Assembly: GCA_013177855.1 (NCBI GenBank)
Contig: JABLYA010000001.1
Span: 791,231-855,230 of the forward strand
Direction of reading: 5' to 3'
Origin: Ignavibacteria bacterium
GTDB lineage: Bacteria; Bacteroidota; Ignavibacteria; Ch128b
Length of the DNA: 64,000 nucleotides
Made by a program: the position numbers and the translations under genes. Positions within the stretch are counted from its first letter, which is position 1. Each line of letters starts with the position of its first letter. The notes under the pieces were generated by a model. That model worked only from the letters and a program-made list of their open reading frames with translations, was not told where the DNA came from and did not search any database. This document shows positions 57,325 to 64,000 of this stretch, one piece after another.

Positions 57325-57693
57325 TCAAGAATGTAAAACTTTTTGAATAGTGATTAACAATTCATCTAAATCATAAGGTTTGGAAAGAAAATCATCGGCA
57401 CCTAATTTTTTAGCCATTACAGCATTTTCCACATCTGCATAAGCAGTCATAACAATTATTTTTCCAGGATAATTTTTTGCTCTTAATTCTTTTAAGATGT
57501 GAAAACCATCAACTTGGGGCATTTTTAAATCAAGTAAAATTAAATCATAAAATTCATTTTGCAAACGATCTAATGCCTCTGAACTATCATTCATTACTTC
57601 AACTTCGTATCCAACAGACGAAAGTTCCTCTCTTAGAATTTTTGTAAGAGAGACATCATCATCAATTATCAACACTGATTCAAGAGTTGCCAC
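57325..57693 (-). CDS. Single-domain response regulator (REC only)
   Basis: A 122-residue stand-alone receiver (CheY-like): acidic triad D-D-D at 11-13, phosphoacceptor Asp55 (LILLDLKMPQ), Thr in MTAYAD and Lys in SKPYDLDEL. No output domain. It lies 12 bases after the secretin gene and 7 before the REC-DHp gene. Likely an intermediate in a phosphorelay or a protein-interaction regulator of pilus function. Confidence 0.93.
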   Translation of the reverse strand: MATLESVLIIDDDVSLTKILREELSSVGYEVEVMNDSSEALDRLQNEFYDLILLDLKMPQVDGFHILKELRAKNYPGKIIVMTAYADVENAVMAKKLGADDFLSKPYDLDELLITIQKVLHS

Positions 57694-57705
57694 TTTTCAT
57701 TCCTT

Positions 57706-58938
57706 TCATTTTTCTTCTACCGGGTTAATTTGATAGATTTTTATATCCTTCTGATACTGTTCCCTGGTTTTCTCTATCAAATTTTCACTCTTCCTGCGGG
57801 AAGTAAACCTTTCTTTCAAAGTTGGTACTAATTTAGCTTTAAGAACAATAATTAATTCTTTTTTAGTATAAGTCTTTTTATCAAATCCTGTGAGATACCT
57901 GATGCCTAAAACCCACCAGGGCAAATCTTTTAATATTGGAATACCACTTCTTTCTATCTTTTCTTCTGTTATGTATAATCCTCCTATCACAGTTTCTTCA
58001 CCATCAACAAGCAAAACATCTGTTTTAGCTTTTGTCTTTTTTATTTCAGTTGAAAGTTGACCAGGTATTGCGTTACTCCTCTCTGCCTCTAAATCAATCA
58101 GAATGTAATTCTTTCCATCTTCTTCAAAAATATATGGAGTAACTCGAATAATTGTACCTGTGGAATAAAATCTTTCTACTGTATTACCGGCAAAATCTTT
58201 TTCTCTTGTAGAGAAATCAGCACCGACCTGTATTTCACCTCTTACTCTGTCTCTAACCGTGATTTGAGGGCTTGCAATAACTTCGCCAAGTTGATTTTGC
58301 TCAAAGAAATTAAACAAAGCAGTTGCGCGTCCAAGAAAATCACCGAACTGTCTTTCGCCATATAATCCAAGATTAAATGTTTTTGTTTGATCAGTCGTAG
58401 GTGGTGCATTTAAGTTAAAGATTGTATTATCCGTTTGTCCTAACTGACCGGCAACATCAAAATCTTTGTTATTTGTAAGAAGCCATTTCCAATTTATACC
58501 CATTTCTCTTGATTTAGCAACATCGAGTTCAAAAAACACAGCAGAAATATTTACTTCGCGGGTAGTAAGATCAACTCCTTTCATTGCATCGGGCAGAGGT
58601 GGTTTTTCTCCTTTACGCGGAAGAATTTTAATATACTCCTCAGTCTCAGTGAATTCGAGATTGTGATATTTAAGTATTAATAATAATGCTCTGTACCAAT
58701 TCATCTGTATTATATCAATTCCAATCGGATCGGTTATATCTTCACTTAAAACAATTATTTTGTTCAAATACTGTTTGCTTAATTTACTTAGCATTTGCAT
58801 TGCCTGATTAAATGGCAATGACCCTGAAAGAGAAACGAGCTCTTCTGGTGAACTTGAAAGCATTCTTTGAAATTCTCTCTGACTTTGAGCGTAACAACTC
58901 AAAGCAAAAACTAAAATAAAGAATATTAATTTTTTCAT
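57706..58938 (-). CDS. pilQ: Short PilQ/GspD-family secretin
   Basis: A 410-residue outer-membrane channel protein with a signal peptide (to about 19, CYAQS), an N0/STN-like domain (about 55-105: GIDIIQMNWYRALLLILKYHNLEF), a connecting domain (about 120-150) and the secretin domain (about 215-375) with the signature VLLVDGEETVIGGLYITEEKIERSGIPILKDLPWWVLG. PilQ of proteobacteria is 650-750 residues with AMIN domains that bind peptidoglycan; those are missing here. It overlaps the PilO-PilP gene by 4 bases and is the last structural gene of the visible pilus operon. Confidence 0.9.
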   Translation of the reverse strand: MKKLIFFILVFALSCYAQSQREFQRMLSSSPEELVSLSGSLPFNQAMQMLSKLSKQYLNKIIVLSEDITDPIGIDIIQMNWYRALLLILKYHNLEFTETEEYIKILPRKGEKPPLPDAMKGVDLTTREVNISAVFFELDVAKSREMGINWKWLLTNNKDFDVAGQLGQTDNTIFNLNAPPTTDQTKTFNLGLYGERQFGDFLGRATALFNFFEQNQLGEVIASPQITVRDRVRGEIQVGADFSTREKDFAGNTVERFYSTGTIIRVTPYIFEEDGKNYILIDLEAERSNAIPGQLSTEIKKTKAKTDVLLVDGEETVIGGLYITEEKIERSGIPILKDLPWWVLGIRYLTGFDKKTYTKKELIIVLKAKLVPTLKERFTSRRKSENLIEKTREQYQKDIKIYQINPVEEK

Positions 58939-59828
58939 TTTTTAAACTCCTTAATATTTGCGCTTTTAAGTTTCAGAGTAACTTTCTCAATGATACCTCC
59001 TTTATTAAGCAAGAATTCACATTGCTGATTGTCGTAATCAATTCTTGTAAGATAACCGAGATAAACGGGATCTCCTTCCGATAGTGTGTATGAATTTCCA
59101 TTTTTATCCATGATAAATACTGCATCAGGTATAATTGCTAATAATGTTGCCCCATCGACTTCTAACAATGCATCGTAATTTGGCGGAATATCTGGTCTTA
59201 TTAATGGGAAGAATAAATTTTTTACTGGTTTAATTTCTCTTGGTTGAATATTTTCATAATTGAGGGCAAGGTTCGTGTCGGTTGTAAAGTATGATTCAAG
59301 TTTAATTTCAAATTCAACCTGATATAAAATTTCACCCTTACCAGTTGTTAAGGTTGCATTTCGTAATTCGAGACCTTGAATTTTATAAAGTTTCTTTGAT
59401 TTTTCGAGCTGGTAGATCAAGCGAAAAACATCTTCAAATTCACCTTGACCGCTAATTACAAAATAATCAACAGAGGCTGCTCCAATAGATTCAGTTTTTT
59501 GATACTCGATATTCACTCTTGTATAACGAGAAAAATTCTTTGTAATATTTAAGATGTCATTATAAGTATCTGTGATAGAATAACGGAACGGAATTGCTTT
59601 AGCCATATTGTATAAGATCGAATCAACTTTTTCTGATTCTTTTTGAAGTGAATCGTACATTGCCGCCAAAGTTTTCACATCAAGAAATTGTTGATTCAGG
59701 TTTTCTAATTCCATTTGTTTTGCTTTAATCTGCTTTGGTTGAAAAACCAAAACATAATAACCTCCAATTCCAACAAAGAGAATAAAGAAAACAAATAGGA
59801 TAAGAGCATTTCTTGTTGTATTGCTCAT
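58935..59828 (-). CDS. PilO-PilP fusion protein (type IV pilus alignment complex)
   Basis: A 297-residue inner-membrane protein. Residues 7-30 form the membrane anchor, about 32-65 a coiled coil and about 75-180 a ferredoxin-like PilO domain. After a linker with KNLFFPLIRPD, the C-terminal part (about 210-290: ALLEVDGATLLAIIPDAVFIMDKNGNSYTLSEGDPVYLGYLTRIDYDNQQCEFLL) resembles the beta domain of PilP, which contacts the PilQ secretin. PilO and PilP are separate in Pseudomonas, Neisseria and Myxococcus. It overlaps the PilM-PilN gene by one base and pilQ by 4. The PilO half is assigned from topology and position, the PilP half from a moderate pattern match. Confidence 0.75.
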   Translation of the reverse strand: MSNTTRNALILFVFFILFVGIGGYYVLVFQPKQIKAKQMELENLNQQFLDVKTLAAMYDSLQKESEKVDSILYNMAKAIPFRYSITDTYNDILNITKNFSRYTRVNIEYQKTESIGAASVDYFVISGQGEFEDVFRLIYQLEKSKKLYKIQGLELRNATLTTGKGEILYQVEFEIKLESYFTTDTNLALNYENIQPREIKPVKNLFFPLIRPDIPPNYDALLEVDGATLLAIIPDAVFIMDKNGNSYTLSEGDPVYLGYLTRIDYDNQQCEFLLNKGGIIEKVTLKLKSANIKEFKK

Positions 59829-61360
59829 TATTGTACCCCTTTATATCCGTACTTTTCAGGGTTTAGTGTAATTTCGAAACGGTTAATTTCTCTATCACGT
59901 AATTCCTGACTGATCATACTTTTTAGTAGTGCTTTATCAAGATGATCAGAAAAATCAGGGATTGTATATTTATTAATTCCTACTCCCATTATTTTTACAC
60001 CTTCATCTGAAGCAGCAAATGAAGTTAACCAGATTCTCCTTTTATCAGGTTGATATTCTTGAATTTTCATTAGTATTTCTGTCCATCTTTCAGCGCCAAG
60101 GATTAATGTATCAATCGTTCTTTGAATTTTTAATCCAGCATCAATTCTTTGGGAAAGTTGATTCACTTTATTAACCAGTTCAGCATTTTCGGCAATCAGG
60201 AGTTGTTTACTTTGAATTTCAGTTTGAAGAACCTGGATCTTATTTTTATTTACAATATATTTTTGGGTAAAGAAAACAACTGCTATAAATATTAAAAATA
60301 AAAGCGCATATCCAACAGGACTTAATTTGAAGATCTTTTGCGCTTCAATTAAATCATACGGTAATAAATTTACTCTTGGAACTTTTGATTTATCTTTCAT
60401 CAATAAGAAAAACAATGGAGCAATGCTAAAGGCATAAACTGGAGCTTGTTCTTTTTTCTCATCAGGAAGGGCAGTTAAATCCAGCTCATCAAACTTAATG
60501 ACCTCAACTTCTGCAAGAGGGAAACTACCATAAAAAGTTAACTGCACGGTTGTTTCAACTACTTCACCAGCAAGAAAGATTTTATCGATTTCTGAAACCT
60601 GTGCAATATCCATCTCTAGATTAATTTTACTAATAATTATATCATGGAAACCTACAGTCTGAACTCCAACTCCGAGATAACTTGAGATATGTTTAATTGT
60701 TTTATTTGAGATTAAAATAATTCTACTGGAATCAATTCCTACATAAACAATCAAGTAATTTTTATCTGGTTGTATGTTATATTTATTAAGGACATAACTT
60801 GCCAGACAAATATCGCCGCCCGAAATAAATGGAATTCTGGGCATTCTCATTTTCCAGAAACGAGCGAATTTTTCAATCTGGTCGAGCACTGGATAATTTT
60901 CATTAATATATATGGTTAGATAGGTATCCTCAGAGTATTTATAGTATCTCAAATTTTTTTCGTCTATTGATGAGACTTTTGTATCAAGCCATCTATCGAT
61001 AATATATTGTTTTAATTCTTTCTCTTTAAGTTTTGGAACATTATTCAGAATTAGATAAGATATCTGAGGTTCTGTTACAACCGGGACAAAAATGATATCT
61101 TTTATATTTTTAACCTTACCACTTAAAACATTTGAGAGCATTGGCTCTTCGAGGTCTTCCCCGCTCTCTTCACCTGGTTCAAAAAGAATAGTGTCTGAGT
61201 CTACTTCTAATTCAGATTTTGGTGGTCCATAAAATTCCTGGGGACTTCCTTTTAGTCCATAGGTTACAATGTCTTCGAGTTTTAACCCCCTCGAAGTTTT
61301 AGAGACTATTGCGATTTTAGTCTCTGGACCATCAACAAAAATTCCAACATATTTTTTCAT
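59828..61360 (-). CDS. PilM-PilN fusion protein (type IV pilus alignment complex)
   Basis: A 510-residue protein. The first 310 residues form an actin-like ATPase fold of PilM type (KKYVGIFVDG near the start; LIVYVGIDSSRIILISNK near 200-217; SYLGVGVQTVGFHDIIISK near 228-246). Residues 326-331 read VNLLPY, the N-terminal motif by which PilN docks into PilM, followed by a membrane segment (about 345-367), a coiled coil (370-410) and a ferredoxin-like domain (420-500), the layout of PilN. In most bacteria these are two proteins. The gene overlaps pilT by 4 bases and the PilO-PilP gene by one. Confidence 0.82.
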   Translation of the reverse strand: MKKYVGIFVDGPETKIAIVSKTSRGLKLEDIVTYGLKGSPQEFYGPPKSELEVDSDTILFEPGEESGEDLEEPMLSNVLSGKVKNIKDIIFVPVVTEPQISYLILNNVPKLKEKELKQYIIDRWLDTKVSSIDEKNLRYYKYSEDTYLTIYINENYPVLDQIEKFARFWKMRMPRIPFISGGDICLASYVLNKYNIQPDKNYLIVYVGIDSSRIILISNKTIKHISSYLGVGVQTVGFHDIIISKINLEMDIAQVSEIDKIFLAGEVVETTVQLTFYGSFPLAEVEVIKFDELDLTALPDEKKEQAPVYAFSIAPLFFLLMKDKSKVPRVNLLPYDLIEAQKIFKLSPVGYALLFLIFIAVVFFTQKYIVNKNKIQVLQTEIQSKQLLIAENAELVNKVNQLSQRIDAGLKIQRTIDTLILGAERWTEILMKIQEYQPDKRRIWLTSFAASDEGVKIMGVGINKYTIPDFSDHLDKALLKSMISQELRDREINRFEITLNPEKYGYKGVQ

Positions 61361-62625
61361 ATTTTACTCGTAAGTAATTGTTGGATTCTTGATTTATTAT
61401 TGGCAAAAGCGATCGCTGTTTCGTAAGTAATTTTTCGTGCTTTAAATAGTCTTGCCAGATCCTGTTCCATAGTGTTCATTCCAAACTCACCACCCTGATG
61501 GATCATTTGATAAATCTCGCTTGTGTTGTTGTTTTTAATAGCCGCCTTAACTGATGGAGTTACTACAAGAACTTCTTTAGCAAGTGTTCTTTTTCCATCA
61601 ACAGTTGGGACTAATTTTTGAGAAACAATACATCTCAAAACATCTGCAAGTCGCATTCTTACTCGTTCCTGTTCCTGGACTTCAGTTTCTCCAATAATTC
61701 TATCAATTGTTTCGACAGCAGAAGATGTATGAAGAGTTGAAAATACTTTATGACCACTATCGGTAACATCAAGTGCAGCAACGATTGTTTCAGGATCTCT
61801 TAACTCACCAATAACAATTATATCGGGATCCTGTCGAAGTGCTTGTATTGTTCCTTCTTTAAAAGACAAGACATCTCTGCCTACTTCTCGATGTCTAATT
61901 AAACATCTTTTAGACTGATGAACATATTCGACGGGTGAGCTTATGATAATGATATGTGCATCACAGGTTCGATTATTTTCATCAATTATTGCATCAAGTG
62001 TTGTTGATTTTCCAGAACCCGTAATACCAGTAATCAATATCAATCCTTCTTTCATATAATTTAAATTCATCAACTGAGCTACATAAGGATGAAAGCCAAG
62101 ATCAGAGAAAGGTCTTAACTGGGAGAGAATAGCTCTACAATTTAATGACAACTCATCGAGTTCAAAATAAGCATCTGCTCTATATCGATAAATTCTTAAG
62201 TATGGTTTTGTCTCTCTAATTTCAATTGAAAAATCAAGATTTCGTTTAGAAATCAAATACTCAATTTGTTTTTCACTTAAAATATTCAGTATTAGGATAC
62301 TTGATTCTGTCGTATTAAACTCTGGTAGTTCATTTAATGGTTTTTTATTCCCATGAATTCTCATCCAGAAGCGATTCAAACTGCCAGGTCCGCCAAAGTC
62401 AAGATCAGACGCTTCCACCTTATGCATTTCAAACAATAAGCTTTCGAGAAAAGAACGCAATAATTCTCGTTGTTGATTGTTTAATCCCTCCACAAAACTT
62501 TTCAGGTAAAGGACCTTGTCAATTCCTTTGATATATTCCGGGACAAGTTTAAGTCCTTCTCCAATAATTTCTTTTACTTTTTGAGTAAGATTTTTAAAAT
62601 CATTCGATTTAATTTCTATGAACAT
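61357..62625 (-). CDS. pilT: PilT-type retraction ATPase
   Basis: A 422-residue secretion ATPase: Walker A GITGSGKSTT near 201, an Asp box and Walker B DPDIIVIGELRDPETIVAALDVTDSGH, and the His box STLHTSSAVETIDRI. The C-terminal LLTSKI and QMIHQGGEFGMNTMEQDLARLFKARKIT segments match PilT. The N-terminus has about 60 extra residues, and the usual ASDLH is ASDLD here. It retracts the pilus, so this system is a type IV pilus rather than only a type II secretion system. It lies 2 bases after pilB. Confidence 0.92.
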   Translation of the reverse strand: MFIEIKSNDFKNLTQKVKEIIGEGLKLVPEYIKGIDKVLYLKSFVEGLNNQQRELLRSFLESLLFEMHKVEASDLDFGGPGSLNRFWMRIHGNKKPLNELPEFNTTESSILILNILSEKQIEYLISKRNLDFSIEIRETKPYLRIYRYRADAYFELDELSLNCRAILSQLRPFSDLGFHPYVAQLMNLNYMKEGLILITGITGSGKSTTLDAIIDENNRTCDAHIIIISSPVEYVHQSKRCLIRHREVGRDVLSFKEGTIQALRQDPDIIVIGELRDPETIVAALDVTDSGHKVFSTLHTSSAVETIDRIIGETEVQEQERVRMRLADVLRCIVSQKLVPTVDGKRTLAKEVLVVTPSVKAAIKNNNTSEIYQMIHQGGEFGMNTMEQDLARLFKARKITYETAIAFANNKSRIQQLLTSKI

Positions 62626-62627
62626 GA

Positions 62628-64000
62628 TTAATCTTCCGTTGTTGAAGCTATTACTTCTTCAATTGTTGTAAGTCCTGCTTTTACTCTTAAGAAACCCGAC
62701 TCTCTCAAAGTCAACATTCCTTCTTTCTTTGCTTGAGCACGAATTGCTTCTTCATCTATTTCAGTACCAGATTTAACAATTAATCTTCTTATTTCTCGAC
62801 TAAAATAGAGTGCTTCGTGTATTGCCATTCTTCCTTTGTAACCAGTGTTAGAACAAGCTGGACACCCAACTGCTTCATAAAAAGTCGTTTCTTTAATATC
62901 TTTTTCACTCATTCCAGCTGCAATTGCAATATCCTTATCAAAATTTTTTGCAACACGTTTACACTTATCACAAAGTTTTCGAATTAATCTTTGAGCGACG
63001 ATAATATTAATTGCATATGCAATTAAAAATGGTTCAACGCCCATCTTAAATAATCTGGATATTGCACTAGGTGCATCATTTGTGTGTAATGTTGAAAAAG
63101 TTAAGTGACCAGTATTAGCAAGTTTAATTGCAATTTCGGCTGTCTCCTTATCTCTCATCTCTCCTACTAAAACAATATCAGGATCATGACGCAAAATAGC
63201 TCTCAATGCTTGCTCAAAATCCATCTTTGGTCCAATTTTTAATTGTCTTGCACCTCTTATGACATATTCAACTGGATCTTCAACGGTTAAAACATTTACA
63301 GTTGGATCAATCACCTGATACAACGCAGCGATCAAAGTTGTACTTTTACCAGAACCTGTTGGACCAGTTAATATCACCATTCCTTGAGGTTTACTAATTG
63401 CTTTCATAAAGAAATCAAAAGCAGGTCCATCGAAACCAATCTTTTTAATATCAGTGATAACTTTTCTATCATCAAGAATTCTTATTACGCACGATTCGAA
63501 TTTTGAACTAAGTTCAGTTCCAACCATTGGAAGAATGGAAACACGAAAACGAATAATATGCCCATCGATATTTCTTTGTATAAATCCATCCTGTGCCTTT
63601 TCTCTTTCAAATCTATCAAGTCCCCTTGCCCTGTCCTTAATAACTGATAAAACTGCTTCAGGATAAGTGTTTTCCTGAACATACCATAGAGTTAGATTTC
63701 CATCAATTCGAAAATGTATTTCTGTTTTCATTCCACTTTGAGGAACAAAATGAATATCACTTGCTCCTCTTCTAACTCCTTCCACAAGAGCCCCTTCAAC
63801 TAAATTTATCAAAGCACTTTTTTGAATTTCCGCTTCTAATAAAGATTCGTCTAAACCTTCCTCTTTCTTCGTTTCAACACTTATCTCTTCGGGGACTTCT
63901 TCAAGCATCTTAAGAAAAATATTTTCTGGCGGAAGGATTTTATTTAGCAACTCATCAAAGTCTTTTCTCCTCACAAATATCACTTCATACTTTCTAAAAC
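62628..64000 (-). CDS. pilB: PilB/GspE-type assembly ATPase, N-terminus cut by the window edge
   Basis: The visible 450-odd residues include the ASDIHF segment, Walker A GPTGSGKSTT near residue 204 from the GTG at 63983, Asp box ILRHDPDIVLVGEMRDKETAEIA, His box STLHTNDAPSAISRL and the zinc-binding tetra-cysteine module (CDKC and CPAC). The frame is open from the GTG at 63983 to the edge (codons read FRKYEV before it), and PilB is usually about 560 residues, so the gene very likely begins beyond 64000. It drives pilus assembly. First visible gene of the pilus operon. Confidence 0.93.
   Translation of the reverse strand, partial: FRKYEVIFVRRKDFDELLNKILPPENIFLKMLEEVPEEISVETKKEEGLDESLLEAEIQKSALINLVEGALVEGVRRGASDIHFVPQSGMKTEIHFRIDGNLTLWYVQENTYPEAVLSVIKDRARGLDRFEREKAQDGFIQRNIDGHIIRFRVSILPMVGTELSSKFESCVIRILDDRKVITDIKKIGFDGPAFDFFMKAISKPQGMVILTGPTGSGKSTTLIAALYQVIDPTVNVLTVEDPVEYVIRGARQLKIGPKMDFEQALRAILRHDPDIVLVGEMRDKETAEIAIKLANTGHLTFSTLHTNDAPSAISRLFKMGVEPFLIAYAINIIVAQRLIRKLCDKCKRVAKNFDKDIAIAAGMSEKDIKETTFYEAVGCPACSNTGYKGRMAIHEALYFSREIRRLIVKSGTEIDEEAIRAQAKKEGMLTLRESGFLRVKAGLTTIEEVIASTTED

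Noticed and set aside
1-64000. CRISPR arrays, insertion sequences, prophage or integrative elements
   Set aside because: No repeat-spacer pattern, transposase, integrase or phage structural gene was seen, and gene order and composition look chromosomal throughout.

Overview
The window looks like a chromosomal segment from an AT-rich member of the Ignavibacteria / Chlorobi-Bacteroidetes side of the FCB group. Evidence: low GC throughout; two secreted proteins ending in a type IX (Por) secretion sorting domain with the QNYPNPFNPST signature typical of Ignavibacteria; DUF4837, DUF4783 and DUF2723 proteins; a long SecA with Bacteroidetes/Chlorobi-type insertions; several lipoproteins. Genus cannot be fixed from sequence alone. 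There is no insertion sequence, prophage or CRISPR array; almost all of it is dense operons with 1-20 bp overlaps.

Layout. (1) 1-3113, minus: the first 16 codons of a P-II (GlnB/GlnK-like) gene at the left edge, downstream of secA. (2) 3382-8117, plus: glnE-like adenylyltransferase and a DUF2723 membrane protein. (3) 15373-8198, minus: greA, serine hydrolase, tilS, hpt, ftsH, a SEC59/polyprenol-kinase-like protein and a DUF4837 lipoprotein; tilS-hpt-ftsH is a widely conserved order. The greA leader carries a terminator-like hairpin. (4) 15708-17728, plus: tRNA-Leu(UAG), trigger factor, clpP. (5) 23565-17731, minus: prmC, dtd, a phosphoglycerate-mutase-like metalloenzyme, comEC, a membrane protein, an ECF sigma factor. 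(6) 23610-29057, plus: three GT9 (heptosyltransferase-family) enzymes, a homocysteine S-methyltransferase, ispE and a lipoprotein amidase, closed by a bidirectional terminator facing clpC (minus, 31669-29162).

(7) 32059-50604, plus: surface and signalling genes. Two lipoproteins, a DUF4783 protein, a 1294-residue polytopic NtrY-like histidine kinase, a UvrD-type helicase fused to an iron-sulfur PD-(D/E)XK nuclease, an EamA transporter, a GAF sigma-54 activator, a Ser/Thr kinase with PEGA domains, a kelch protein with a type IX signal, a DUF5683-like protein and a large multidomain type IX cargo preceded by a well-formed sigma-54 promoter. (8) 50692-52414: a WYL-type regulator and an unknown protein whose ribosome binding site is buried in a strong inverted repeat.

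(9) 52865-64000: an NtrC-type response regulator and a hybrid histidine kinase (plus) converge on a type IV pilus operon (minus): pilB (cut by the right edge), pilT, a PilM-PilN fusion, a PilO-PilP fusion, a short PilQ secretin, a REC-only protein and a REC-DHp protein without an ATPase domain. The compaction of pilMNOP into two polypeptides and the attached phosphorelay are the most unusual features here. The sigma-54 theme (two activators, one clear promoter) suggests surface protein and pilus expression may be coordinated; that is inference.
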